Shown in pieces: positions 26,197 through 39,900 of a stretch of DNA of 64,000 nt (position 1 is the stretch's first letter; each line of letters starts with the position of its first letter). The stretch covers positions 6,259,501-6,323,500 of the forward strand of contig NC_134680.1 of the NCBI RefSeq assembly GCF_024713945.1, in the 5' to 3' direction. Source of the DNA: Dermatophagoides farinae (lineage: Eukaryota > Arthropoda > Arachnida > Sarcoptiformes > Pyroglyphidae). The translations under genes were made by a program, and so were the position numbers. Below the pieces are notes generated by a model, which saw only the letters and a program-made list of their open reading frames with translations, did no database searches and had not been told where the DNA came from.

Positions 26197-29100
26197 TCAT
26201 AATTGTGATGTGGAACCGGGTCCAAGAATTTTTTCAAATTTCAATAATCTTAATTCACATAATTGCATCGGTATTATGGCAATAATTAACATTAGAATCA
26301 ATGTAAAAAGTTTTATATAAAGACAAATAAATTCACTCATTGCAAATGCAATGGCATAGCCTAAATTATTCAATGAATATAATGTAAGAAATGCATATTT
26401 CCATTCATCAGAACAAAATGTTCGTAATACATTTGCTTCAATTGATTGATTGATCGGTTGATTGATTGATTGATTGATTGGCAAGATAAAAAGAGAAAAA
26501 TAGAAAGAAAGAGAAAAAAAATCAATAAATGACATCACATTTTGGAATAATAATAATAATGATAATGATAAAAACAAAAATATTCAATTAGCAATCAAGT
26601 TAATAAAAAAAATAATGATAAAATAAAGAGATCAAAAAGATACAATAAATCGATGATCATTATGATGATGATGATGATTGATGATGAACAATACAAGGCG
26701 GTATATCCAAATGTCCATTAGAACGGAATTGATTCGATTCTTTTTCACAATCATCATCATCACAATCAACCAAATGATGAGATATTGTTTTCAACATTAC
26801 CATTGATTGTTCATGTTCATTAAAAATAATATCGTTTTCATTAAAACAACAACAACAACAACAACAACTACCGTAATAACAAAAATGAATGAATAATTGT
26901 ATTAGAAAATTGTATGCTGACCATAACCATGATGAACAACAGTAGCAATCATTTTGTTGATAATGATTATTATTATTATTCGATTGATCCATGAATAATT
27001 TTGCCGCCAATGAATGTTGTTGATCATCAGAATCATGTTGATGATGTTGTTCCTGGAATTTTACATGAAATTTTCGCCGTTTATTATTATTGTCATCGTT
27101 GTTGTTGTTGTTGTTGTTATTGTTGCTATAATCATCCAAGTCGTTCTGGTTATTCTGTAATAAAAATTCAGGAAAATATTGCTGTATGGTTGAAATAGAT
27201 TTATCGAATGTTTTTGTTGTTGTTGTTGTTGTTGTTGATTTGAGGATTGATTTTAAAACCATTTGTTTACCACCATTTTCTTCGTTACGATGGTGATGGC
27301 CATTTTCAATATCAATTTTCGATACATTTTTATTATTGATTTCGTCATTCGAGCAAACATTCATTGTTTGTTTTTATATATATTCTTATGATTCAAAAGT
27401 AAGGAACAAAAAACCTTTCAATTTTTTTTTCTCTCTCTTTCCAAATTTCTTTAATCTGATATATATAGAACAGGAAGACGAAGAAGACGAAAATGTCAAA
27501 ACCACCACGAATGTATTACAATTGAAGATGAAAAAAAAAAATTTGGCCCAGAAACACCAAAAAAAAAAAAAAAAAAAACTTTTTGTGTTTGTGCTTGTGT
27601 TCGAAAGCCTAAAGGCTAGGTTTGGTGTTTGTCTTTGTTTGTGTGTGTATGTTATTTTTCTCTGTTAAAAAATCTTTTCAATATTTTGTACGTGTATGAA
27701 TGAATGTTAAACGTTCATCATCATTTCCGTTGGTTTCGAATGTAAATTTTTTTTTTCAATGTTCACTTCTGTTCTGTGTTCTGTGTGTGTGTATGTGACT
27801 CAACGTTATCTTTTTTTTCTTCTTCGTTTTCTACTTCAGCCATCAGTCAGTCAGTCAATTTCACTGCTATTTTCAAATGTTATCATTTAGCCATTATTAT
27901 TATTATTCAACAACAAACAATAACCAACAAAACATTCGAAATTGATGAATGAATGAATGAATGAATGGATGGATGATGATGACATTGAATCAATATTTGT
28001 TCAATGATTTTTTTTGTTCTTTCTTATGTGTGTTTGTTTATTTGCTATTGATTGAATTGCAACGATTCATTCATTTATTCATTCTCATATATATATCACA
28101 TATATACATTCTCTTCTAGATTTTTCTTCCTTTTTTTTCACACATGATTATAATCAAAATATATCGTATATACAAACGACGACGACGACGACGACGACAA
28201 CAACAACAAAATACAGAAAAAAAAGTGGAATATTGTTATTTTTTTTCCTGCCATGAATATAAGACAAACAAAAACACACACGGAGAGAGAGGTGACAAGA
28301 TACAACAACAACAACAACAATCTAATATATCTCAAAGTGTGAGAGATATTGCTAAACCAGCAAAAAAATAAATACAACAAGAATTCGAAAGTCATGTCAT
28401 GTTCCAGAAAGATAAAAAAAAATTTTTTTGGTGAAACAATACATTTATATATCGTTGTTGCTGTTGATTGACCATTTCTACTTTATTCATGTCGATTTGT
28501 TGCTGTTTTTGTTTTTGAGAAATTTTGAGAATAAATTGTGCACTTATCCAACAACATCATCATCATCTTCATCATCGAATACAAATATCAACCTAATTGA
28601 ATTTGATAAACATGGTGGAGAAAAAGTATTTTTTTTTTTTGAACTTTTCTCATTTTTTATCCCGTTTCTGATGAAATAAGACTTTACGTTTTTTTTTGAT
28701 CATCATCATTTCTTCGCCACATATTTCATTTCTGGATCGCTTGTCTTTGTTGTATTTATCTAATAAGTTCTTTGGGTTTTTTTTTCCGTTTTTCTTCTTT
28801 TTTTTAGCTTCTCATTCTTCATTCTTCATTCTTCTTATTATTATTTTTGGCTTGTTCGATGATTGAGCATCATTATAATCATCATCATCACGATGGAATC
28901 CATATGATGATGATTAAGTGCGATAAAACCAAACACGCTCGGCTTAGCTCCAGTAAAAAAAAATCATCTTTTTCTTTCTTTGTTTATGTTTGATGTTGTC
29001 ATCGTTGTTGGTGTTGTTGTTGTCGATGTGTTTGTCGATTTTGAGAATAAAGAATGAATAGATAAATGAATGAAAAAAAAGAATACCCATTTAGGGACCG

Positions 29101-32100
29101 ACATCCAGAATCTCGAATATATAACATTAATTTTAATTTAGCTCAATTTATGCTCTGAGAATATGAAGAATTTAAGGCCTTTCATCATGATGATGATGAT
29201 AGATTTTCGCAGAGATAAAACAAACAGCAGAATATTTTTGTATAAGAATATAACCGAAATGGGAAAAAAAATGAATAGAAAAGATAACAACGGTATATAC
29301 TTACTAAGTAATAATGTTTCCATAATAGCATTTGCTAATGAATATGTGATTGTAATTACATAATATAATGGTATATCATCATTTGGGCGCCATAAATATA
29401 ATATTGCCAATACGGATAATTGACAAATAGCACCAGCCAATAAAACTATTGGTCTTTGTATATGACGTATGAATTCATAAACAAGTAATGTTGCACCTAA
29501 ATGAACAAATCCACGTGTCAACATAATTGAACCAATAGCTTGTAAGCCTAAGGCACAGCTTACATAAAGCTATATATGATGACCAAAGGGAATAAAAGAA
29601 AAAAGAATCGAAAATGAAACAAACAAACAAAAAGACGAATTCTATAAATTCTTAGCCAATGCTTAAATATTCATACCTTATTATAATCGGCCATAAAGAA
29701 TCCTTGTTCGAAACCAATAAAAAATGCCATTGGCAATAATAGTCGTAGATGATTGTCACGAAATGTACGAAATATAACATTACGAATTGAACATGATGGA
29801 TAACTTCTATGTTCTAATGGAACTTGTTGTTGTTGTTGTTGATAATATTCCTGATGATTCAATAGAAAAATGATGGCCATTAAAATGAACAATGAAATAA
29901 TGATAAAAATTGTCACAAGAATTTTGATGAAATTCTGATCGAATGTAGGTGTTTGCTGTTGAAGATTATTGTATGATAATGATATATCACCGGATGATGA
30001 TGATGATGATGTTGATGGCCGGAAATCATGATAATGATGTGAAAAAATATAATAAAATGCTTGATCACAGTATTGTTGACGAAATAAATGGATACAAATT
30101 GGTTTTATCGATGATGATGATGATGATGACGTCCATGTTTCTATTAATAAGATAAAATAGATTAATTTATAAAGGTTACAGAATTGACAAAAAAAATTCA
30201 AGAATCGGAATCAAGAAATTATTCATTCACTTGATTGATTAAATTATGATTTTTTTTCTTTGGGTATAATCCACTTTATTGTATTTTTTTTAGATCACAT
30301 ACTAGAGGAGTGTGAAGCTTGTCGAAAATAAAAAACAATTACTTCAAATGGTGAGAACAAAAAAAGAGCGAAAAATAATTCTCGTTTTTATTCCAGAAAC
30401 CGATTGGATTATAATCATTATCATCATCATGATGAAGATGAGATCGGCATAAGAATTACAATTATCTATATCTTGAATATCATTATCATCTTTCGCTTCT
30501 TTTCTTGTTTCATTTCATTAGAAAGAATAATAAAAAAGAAGAAAATTGATTCTCTAAAACACACACATACACAGACACACACATACACAACTTGTGATGA
30601 TGATAAAGATGCATGAAGAATACTAAAATGAACGAATAATTTGAATTTTCATTTCATTTTGTTTTGTTTTTGCACAATCTAGTTGTGTGTGTGTGTGTGT
30701 GTTTCACCCACTTTATTCACTCACTCATTTTTTTTCTGTCTCTCCAGAGTCTCAAAACATAAAACACATATACCATGATTTTAGTTCAAATGACAATTGG
30801 GTGATGAAAAAAAAATGGATTCTTTCATTTCATTTACACACATAGACACAGAGGGAAATAGAAAATCACGGATGCTCTTTGTGCACACACACACACACAC
30901 ACAAATCAATTAATCTTATTATTATACAACGAAAAATAAAAATAAAAATTCTATCCAACTAATTTATCATTCAGCTCATTCAGTATCATTCATTCATTCA
31001 TTCATTCATTCATTCAAATAATTTGGAAATTTACTTTTTTCCTTTTCAAAATTCTTTCATTTCACTATCAATGTTTTTTTTTCTTCTGATTCTTGGATTG
31101 AATTCTCTTCTTTTTTTTCAAATAAAAAAAACCAAGAGAAAGAATGATGATGTGGAAAAAAATCAAGAATATATTGAGAATGAAAGAATTTCCTTTGGGA
31201 ATTTTCAATATATATTATTATTATCAATCTAAATAGAGACCGCCAACCTCGAGAATTCATTCAGTGCGCGTATTTTGGTTAATAATAATTTTTGGTGATT
31301 GAATTGAATTTTCTATCGTTTTTCTTTTTCAAATATTGAATTGGGTGTGTTATAAAATGTTGTTTCAAGAAAAAAAAATTGATGAAAAGAATATCAATTC
31401 AATTTCAATTGTGTGTGCGTATATTTGTGGCAAGAAATTGTTGATACTTACCATGATTATGATGAAATTTTGATCCATTGATATGATGAGATGATGATTT
31501 CGATGATGATGATGATGATGAATATGAAGCAAAAACAATAACATAGATTAAATGGCCAACAATAAGCGATGGACAGAATAATAATTGATGTAAAAGACGT
31601 TGATAACGTTCTTCTTGATAACGTTTAATTGTTTGTGTTAAATGTACTAGATTGGACATGAATTTTGAAATAAATTCCAATTGTGCAGCATAAAATGGAC
31701 CAATAAATATTGTGAACAAAATAATAGCCATTTGAAATAGAATGAAATTATGAAAATAATGTATAAAAATGAACAAAATAATCGCCACTGTTGATATTAT
31801 TAATGTACGTTTTGGACCAAAACGTTGTACAAATGCTTGAGCATAATAAACAGATAAAGCACTGAACATAAAACCAATGGCGAAACCAATATATGTCCAT
31901 TGTCCATATTGATAACGATCGATGGTTAGTAAATTCTGTAAAATGCCCAATATCATTGTTGATGTAAAACTTAATATAATAAGATTACGCATTAAACGTA
32001 ATTCAATACCAACGAAACCATCTTGATCAAATGGTTGTTGTTCATTTATTGTTGTTGAATTTTTCATCATCATCATTTTCATTTTCATTGTTGTTGCATC

Positions 32101-32367
32101 ATTCATTTGATGTTCATTAACATCAATTTCATTTTGGTTTGATATATAGGCTACATTCGTAGACGTCGTTGTCATCAATTGTTGTTGTTGTTGTTGTTGA
32201 TCATTATGGATGAATGTTGATGACGATGATTGTCCACCATTATCACGATGGTCAAGATTAACATCATCATCATTATTTAGATGATCGAATATACAATAAT
32301 CACATTGTGTCGTATGATGATGATGGTGACAATGGCAATGATGATGATGATGATTTAAACTAAGCAT
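26197..32367 (-). CDS. UNC-93-like major-facilitator-superfamily membrane protein
   Basis: Four exons, 32367..31452, 30140..29677, 29569..29305 and 26435..26197, with phases 1, 0 and 1 all consistent; 627 residues to the first stop. After a cytoplasmic tail of about 115 residues (His cluster HHHHHCHCHHHHH, then Gln and Met/Lys-rich stretches) come LRLMRNLIILSFTSTMILG, the family start, and GILQNLLTID. Several hydrophobic segments follow, with ADYNK|LYVSCALGLQAIGS and MLTRGFVHLGATLLVYEF as in UNC93A-type proteins. A Ser/Gln-rich loop sits mid-protein. UNC-93 family members are membrane regulators of potassium channels or trafficking chaperones; substrate transport is unproven. Intron 3 is about 2.9 kb and contains another ORF. 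The stop at 26199..26197 is TGA followed by CTA, and the frame stays open for 60 more codons. The family call is good; the orthologue is unclear. Confidence 0.88.
26660..27364 (-). CDS. Hypothetical 234-residue protein nested in UNC-93 intron
   Basis: Uninterrupted ORF from ATG 27364 (aaacaATGaat) to 26660, same strand as the host gene and entirely inside its third intron. Contains VLKSILKSTTTTTTT (residues about 36-50), IQQYFPEFLLQNNQNDLDDY, a basic KRRKFHVKFQEQ segment, a hydrophobic WLWSAYNFLIQLFIHFCYYG and then seven consecutive Cys, and an acidic/His C-terminus. The hydrophobic helix followed by a Cys run suggests membrane association or S-acylation (inference). SILK plus a KFHVKF-type RVxF-like motif is the pair seen in some protein phosphatase 1 binding proteins (inference). 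I do not recognise a family. It could be an alternative exon or a separate small gene; low-complexity stretches temper confidence. Confidence 0.5.
   Translation of the reverse strand: MNVCSNDEINNKNVSKIDIENGHHHRNEENGGKQMVLKSILKSTTTTTTTKTFDKSISTIQQYFPEFLLQNNQNDLDDYSNNNNNNNNNDDNNNKRRKFHVKFQEQHHQHDSDDQQHSLAAKLFMDQSNNNNNHYQQNDCYCCSSWLWSAYNFLIQLFIHFCYYGSCCCCCCCFNENDIIFNEHEQSMVMLKTISHHLVDCDDDDCEKESNQFRSNGHLDIPPCIVHHQSSSSS
30984..31016 (+). repeat. (CATT)n tandem repeat
   Basis: CATTCATTCATT tandem of about 30 bp within UNC-93 intron 1. Confidence 0.85.
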
Positions 32368-35300
32368 TTTTTCAGGCTACACAGGAATGAATTATATCGG
32401 AACTAAAAATAAAAAGAAAAACAAAAGTTCATCATCGAATCATTCATCATCGAATTTTAATATATCGATATTGAAAACCAAAAAAAAAAAAAAAAAATTC
32501 AATTTTCTAGCCTAAGGGATATGTTGAACACACACACACACATTGAATTATTCATTTGCATTCATTCATTTAGTCTAATAACAAGAAGAAATGAAAAAAA
32601 AATGAAAAACTTTGACGATGATTCAATTTTATTCATTCAATTGAATATTGAACAATGGGGCCATGATTGGCTTGAAATTGAATTCAATAAAGAGAAAAAA
32701 AATACCAGAATACGAGAATTTCTACCAAAAAAAATGAAAAAAAAAATTCTGTACAATTCAAAGTTTTGATTTTCTGATTATTCAGGATATTCACTGCAAT
32801 CAGAAGATCATTGTGATTCATCAGCCAACTTGGCTTCGCAATTACATACATCGTTAAAGAGATTATCTCTCTGCAATGAAAAAAAACGTAATTCTCTAAA
32901 TTCAATTTTTTTTTCTACCGAACATCAAACAAACTAAACTTTTATATTCTGGAACCAAGAAAAACAAGAATATTTTGCCCATTAGTGTTCTTTTTTTTTG
33001 CTGGATCTGGTTAGGTTTTGACAAAACAAATGATCATCATCATTTCGACGCCCACACGTACTCTATTGGTTTTGTTTTGTTTTTGTTTTCGATTGTTGAA
33101 ATAAAAACAATTATTACGTGTTAGAGAGGAGATTAGAGTTTAACCCCCGTTGGTTTTTTTTTTTGTATGTCAATTTGAGAATCAAGCAATTCAAACAGAA
33201 AACAAAAATTGACCTAGATATGTATGTATGTATGAAGATTACTGTGTTTGGTCTGCAGAACAAACAAACAAACAGAAAAACTACCCACAAATTTTACACA
33301 GTGCCACGGATAAATGAGATAATAGTAATTCCAAACAAGAGAGAGAGAGAAAGAAATGTCAAAAATTTTGTTTCATTGTTTCACTTTTCACATTCACAAT
33401 TCTCTCTCTCTCTCTCTCTCGGTGAGTGGTGGTGGTGGTGGTGTTGGTGGTTTTTTTTCTTCTGTTTGACACAATATGTCATCATCATTATATATTGTGT
33501 TTTTAATTATTAATCATCATAATAATAATATGAAAACAACTTATCAACAGTCAGTCATGTCAAAAAAACAAACAAACTAATATATTGTCACACACACACA
33601 CATAATGGGCGAAATGTTTATGTAATTCGATACACAGAGAAAATATGAAATTTTCGATTCACTTCATATTCAATAGTTTTTCATTCAATCCATTATCATC
33701 ATCATAATCATAATAGACAGACATTAACACTTTTATGTCTTACTCTACCATATATATCTGTGGGTGTTTAACACCACCATATCATCATTCAATTTAGATT
33801 GTTTACGTAAATATATAAATTATGTAATAATAATCATCATCATAATTTTAGTTAGATTAGATTGAAAATTGGATCAAACTTTGGTATCATTTCGTTTTGT
33901 TTTGTTCATTCATTTATATATTAAGTTCAAATGGACTGTCTGTGTAAATATTTTTCAATCATCATGATTAATAATACCTATCTCTATATAGTGAATAGAT
34001 CGATAATAGCAATCAATAGCATTGGATGATGATGACGATCAAATGGATGATATATTTTTCAACAAAATTTCTTTTTTCTAATCCATTTACTTTTTTTCTT
34101 CATTCACATAATCTTTTTTTTCATTTTCATGATGGTCAGTTGTTTTTTGTTGTCTGATTGAATTGAAGAATTCGAAGATGATGATGATGATGATGAAGAA
34201 AAGGAAGGATGAAATGGAAATGTAAATAAAAATCAGTTTTCAGTCGAAAACACGATTATTTCTTATATTCACGATATTCAAACTCAAATACACACACACG
34301 CGAAATGTGGCCAATCTATATGTGGGTGGATATAAATAAATGAAATTATAACTATTTGCCATCATCATCATCAACATAACACAATAAGGATGATAAATTT
34401 TGTTTGATGAAATAAAACATTTATAAATCGAAAAAAAAAGAAATTCTTACATAGTGAATAATCTATGCATTCATGCATGCGTTGTGTGTGTGTGTTCGAA
34501 TCGAAACAAAAAACGTTCGAATCGAATGCATAGTTCAAAATAATTCGAACGTTTCGAACATCTCCGGGTCATTTTTTTTCTCAGTATGCCCAAATCGGAT
34601 TAGAAAAGAAATTCTTTTTTTCCCGATTGTTGTTGTTGTTGTTGTTTATTTGCTCGGCATCAAGAATTTTGTTAATTTCATTGTTATGACACTTACATAT
34701 AATTTAATCGACGATTACGACGACAATGGTGATATATGGTGATTGGAAATTGAATTTACTTTCAATCAATTTAATTGACTAATCACGCGAATATTTTCTA
34801 TGTGTGTTTGATGGACATTTACACACACACAAATAAACACCCGAGAAAAACGAAAGATTGATTACAAATTACCAATCACCATTAATGGGATATAAGGAAT
34901 TTGGATCCAGAACCGATAATGAAAGAAAAACAAAATTAATCCAATGTCGATTGGTTGATTGGATCGATTGAACACACGAATGAATGGATCTAGCCGGGAA
35001 AGTGAAAATTTTTCTCCGAAATGTTTATCAAAATCGACAAATTCTATTCGAATCAAATTAAACGATAAAATCGATAAGTGAGTGAGAGCGAGAATCAATA
35101 AACAAATGACACTGTTTATAATTTCATTAATCACTTGTCATCATCATCACATAATAATAATAATAAAATAGATTAAAATTGTCACAACATAAAATAAAAA
35201 CAAATTGCAAAAACAAATTTTTTGTCTTCTTGAGACGTCCATTCTATCGAATGTCTGGATGGAAAATGACTGGCGCCAAAAAAAAAAAACACAAAACACA

Positions 35301-36912
35301 CTGACACTCACAAATACTGTGACATACACGCGAAGAAAAAATCCAGAATCCAAAAAATGGAACTGTATTCCCTTTTTTTTAGCAATGCTGCTACCTTTTT
35401 TTTTGATGAAAAGTTTGCTATTTTAACACAACACACGCGCATGTGTATCATTTTTTTTTTCAAAAAATTTTCAATTTTTTTTTGTTTCATTTCTTTTTCT
35501 GCAGGATGCAAAATAAAACAAAAAATCATCATAATCTGTTGAAACTGGAAATTTTTTTTTATTCAGCGATTGTTAACTGTATCTTTTTTTTCAGGTGCGT
35601 GACATCAAAATGTGTGTTTGCATTATTCATTTGCATTCTGTATACATCACGCAAGAATATTCCCGAGATTTGTTTGTTCACTTACTCTCTCACTCTCTGA
35701 GAATTGAATTAATCAATCTTTAATGATGATGATGGCCATCAACACCATGAAAAAAAAAATTTAAAAAATTAAATCCATCCTTGATCAAATCAACAACCTC
35801 GACATTGAATAAATTTTTTTTTCACACATCGTCATTGAATTCACTGCATTTCCTTGTTTTTTTTTTTTTTTTTTGCTGTCATTGATTTGATGACTAAGCC
35901 AAATTATTCGTTCTATCTAAACATCATCATCATAATCAATAAAATCAATAATTACCAATCATATACACAGTGTGTTCAACATGAATTTGTTTTTTGAAAA
36001 CAAAAAAAAATTACAAAAAGTAGCAACATATATGGCAACACACACACTGGATTCTATTCTATCATACCTCTAGCATGCACGATATATATGTATATATTGC
36101 ATTTTATCTTGTGATCCATTCAAGTGTTTATAATATAGTAGTATACTAATGTTTGTGGTAGTGGTATATGAATCCATTAAGCAAAAAAAAAAAAAAAACA
36201 AACACAAACACAACAAATACGCACATCTGGATCGATGGTGGTGATGATTTTTTTTTTTTTTTTTTTGATTTATCCATTCAAAAAGAAGAAAAATTATGGA
36301 AAAAAAAGTAAAATAACAACAAACAAAAACATCACTAACTAACAACAACAACAACAACAACAACGACGACGACAAAATAGCTACAGACAACAAAACTGCG
36401 CCTTATTTGTTATTAATTTTTTTTCTTTTAGTGAAAAACGAATTTGATATTGAAAACGAAAATCGAATCTTTTTTTTCGCATTCATTCATTCATTCATTC
36501 ATTTCGTTCATCGTTCATCTTTAATTTCTAAATTCAAAAAAAAGGTAAATTTCCACAAGATTCTTGTGTTATTAATTAATTAATTAATGTATTCATTCAT
36601 TTTTTTTGAATATTCTGGACAGGATTCTTCATTTTTTTTGTTTTTGTTTTTGTTTCATTTATTCTTTCTGATCTTCCAATACACACACACACATTCAATC
36701 AAACTGTGATCTGTTTCTAATCTTGGTCTAATCATAATTTTTTTTTATTGGATCATTCATTCATTCGTTCTCAAATTTCATCATCATCATCATGTGATTG
36801 TGATTCAAACAAAAACGAAATGACTCATTGTTGATTGGTCATCATCGATAAATCGTTTTTTTTTCTTGTTGTAAATTTCAAGTAATATTCGATTCAACGA
36901 AAAAAAAAAATT
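32368..36912. other. Divergent intergenic region between UNC-93-like (-) and ATG2 (+)
   Basis: About 4.5 kb without a recognised gene. Contains CA/TG and CT runs (for example 33400-33420), long poly-T tracts, and a palindrome-rich module (34463-34558) listed separately. A possible ATG2 5' UTR intron runs from AAAAAAAG|gtaaat near 36545 to a tttcaag acceptor near 36882. A minus-strand frame at 34862-35134 has fairly complex composition but no splice partners or recognisable family. Confidence 0.45.
34463..34558. repeat. TTCGAA cluster with flanking 10-bp inverted repeat
   Basis: CTATGCATTC (34463-34472) is exactly inverted at 34524-34533 (GAATGCATAG). TTCGAATCGAA occurs twice as a direct repeat (34495-34505, 34516-34526), and two more TTCGAA follow (34544, 34553). 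Function unknown; it could be a protein-binding array or a remnant of a small inverted-repeat element. Confidence 0.6.
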
Positions 36913-39900
36913 ATGGCTCTATTCAACATACCCTGGTTAACGGAATCGATCAAAAAATGTACAATCAAATATCTAATTGAACGTTATCTTGGCCATTTTT
37001 TATGTGAAGAATTAGATCTTTCACAATTGGATATAGAACTATTCAATGGTACAGCATCAATTGAAAGCATTCCATTAAATGTTCATACAATCAATACAGA
37101 AGTATCGCCATTTTTTCCATTAAAATTTTTAGAAGGTTTTGTTGAAAAAATTGAATTCACTGTACCATGGAGTGCATTATGGACAGATTCATGTTCCATA
37201 CAGTTGGATGGAATTCGTTTGAATTTTTGTAAATTACAAAATTTTAATGAACAACAACAGCAACAACAACAACAACAACAAATGGATAGAAATCAAACAT
37301 CGATATTATCGAAATCAATGATGGCATCAAGCATGGAAATGGCTGAAGAAATTCTACAACAAGAATCAGAAAAATATGAAGGTCTAGAGAAATTTGCACA
37401 GCTTATTAATTCAATAATACGTCGTGTAAAATTATCGGCTAAAAATACTGTAATAAAATTTCAATTTCCACAAAATTCTTCGCCAACCAATGTTGATGAA
37501 ATTGAATTTCGTATTGGCCATATAAATTGTGAAGAAGAAGAAATTACATTGGATAATAATAATGGCAGTGGTAAAGATAATGAACAAATAATCGGTAATA
37601 AAGAATTGGATAGTGGTAAAAATAGTCCTAATGGTGGTAATCTAATATTATCAGATGTGGTTACCAAATGTATTACAATGGAAGGAATTGAATTATTTAT
37701 CAATAATATTCTCATAACAAAATTATATGGAAAACATACATTTAAAATACGTTTTAATAATGATAATCATATCGATATGGATGCCTATTTTGGTTCATAT
37801 ATTTTTGCCATTTTAAATTCCAATCATTTACGAATATTGCAGCAATTTTTTCAAATAATCGACAATAATAATAATTCTGGTTCAGGTTCAACGACAACAG
37901 AACAACAATCAAAATCTTTAATCAATCAACCAAAAGAACGTTTAATGACCGCACAAGATTATCGTCGTATACAAGAATTATGGCATAATGAAAATATTCT
38001 ACCTATGAATAAGCAACGAATTAAAACACCAGAAATGATGATGATGATGGATCGATCAATGATTTCGTTTACCAATAATAATGGTGGACATACTTGGTCC
38101 ACAACAGCAACAAATAATCATCTTGATGATGAATTTAAATCATTTGATCATCGTGATCAAGATAGTGGTGGTGGTGGTGGTGGTGATGGAAAAAAAGATA
38201 AAAAACATTCAACAACAAATCCAATGGATCCAAATAATACATTGGTCACATGTAATATAAAAATTCCTGGCATAATGCTCTGTTTGATTAGTGCAAATGT
38301 AAATGACGAAAACAATGGCAATGGCGATGATGATAATATACCACAATTCAATGAAATGCCAATGATCGATAATTTACAAACATTTATTGGTATAAATTCA
38401 TTTTTAAATGATATGTTACAAGATTATAATCACATAAGATTATTGGCATCAAATCTTTGTGTAGAAATACGTGGTGATAATCATCTACAATTTAGTTGTA
38501 TAAATATTAGTTCATATGAATATCATAATGGTATATTGAATAATCTGTTTTGGGTACATGATAATAATAATCATCAACATAATGAATACGCAATACAGCC
38601 ATCAATCAAGCTGAAAAAGAATAAGAATATTATCGATATAATGTTGGCACCGACATCTATTCGTTTGGATCCAACAATTATTGAACGACATCCAAAATTA
38701 TTGGAATTATTTATCCCATTACCGACATCTTTGGATATAAATCAAAAGCCACCATCGATGCCTTCAAAATTAAAATCAACCACAGCAGCAGATGATGCCT
38801 TAATATTGAATATTGAATGTGAACAAATTGAATTGGAACTTTTTTTTCCAATACCAGATTTACGTACAGAACGTAATGATTATAGCACATTACATGATGA
38901 AGTGTTATTGATTACAATGAAAAATCTATCAACACGTATTGAACCGGATACAGGTGAATTATTGTGTAATGAAATCCAGATTGATATACGTATCGATAAT
39001 ACAAATGCAGATGATTATGATAATGATCAAGATGATGGTGAAGAAAATCAATATAAATTATTCTATTCAAAATCGGAAGAACGTAATATAAAATTACATT
39101 ATTCAACATTGATACCAATTGTTCAAATGATGGATCAATCATTTACAAATAATGTTGATGACCACAATGGTCAATCGAACAATAATAATTTAATTAATCA
39201 ATTAAATTCAATGCAAGAATCGATAAATTTTTTACAATCATCAGCAATTAATCATGATAATCAACGAAATGAACCATTTCAAATAAAACGTAATTTATTT
39301 AGTGATGATGAAAATTTCAATTCAGATGATAATGGCCACGAACGGATTATAACACCAGGTGATCGTGATCATTGTCAACATTATTTGGCCTATAATCGTG
39401 ATCGAACCCGTTTCTATACATATATCCATGTGCCATATGGTGAAATTTATTTTGATAATAAGAAAATTTTCGAATTAATTTATAATCGTTTCGCCAATGA
39501 TCTGATATTGTGGCGGCCATTTTTTCGTAAAAGAAAATTATCATCATCATTACCATCGGCAACAAATTATCAACATCCACCGCCAACATTATTATTGCCT
39601 ATGCTTAATGAAGAAGAAGACGATGAATATGGTGGTGATGATGATGATAAATGGAGCCACAATCAACAGCAGCAGCAGCAGCGGCAAAAACAACAACAGC
39701 AACAACGAAAACATTCAAATTCATCAGCAATATTTTATAGTTGTAAAAATATTCACGACGATGATTCTTTGTGTGATTCAACAATAAGTGATAATTCATA
39801 TCATTCAATAATGGAAACATCGTCTGATATGAAAAATCAATTATCATCATCATCCATGTCGTGTTCAAATGAATTTGTCATTGAATTTGAATTGGACACA

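Noticed and set aside
26197-26199. UGA as a selenocysteine codon in the UNC-93-like gene
   Set aside because: No SECIS-like element with the required kink-turn was seen in the short 3' UTR and the family has no selenoproteins known to me; readthrough fits the CTA context better.
30984-31016. Regular tandem array resembling a short CRISPR
   Set aside because: A 4-bp microsatellite with no unique spacers; eukaryotic DNA.
34862-35134. 90-codon minus-strand frame of mixed composition
   Set aside because: No ATG context, splice partners or family resemblance; upstream and downstream DNA is ordinary spacer.
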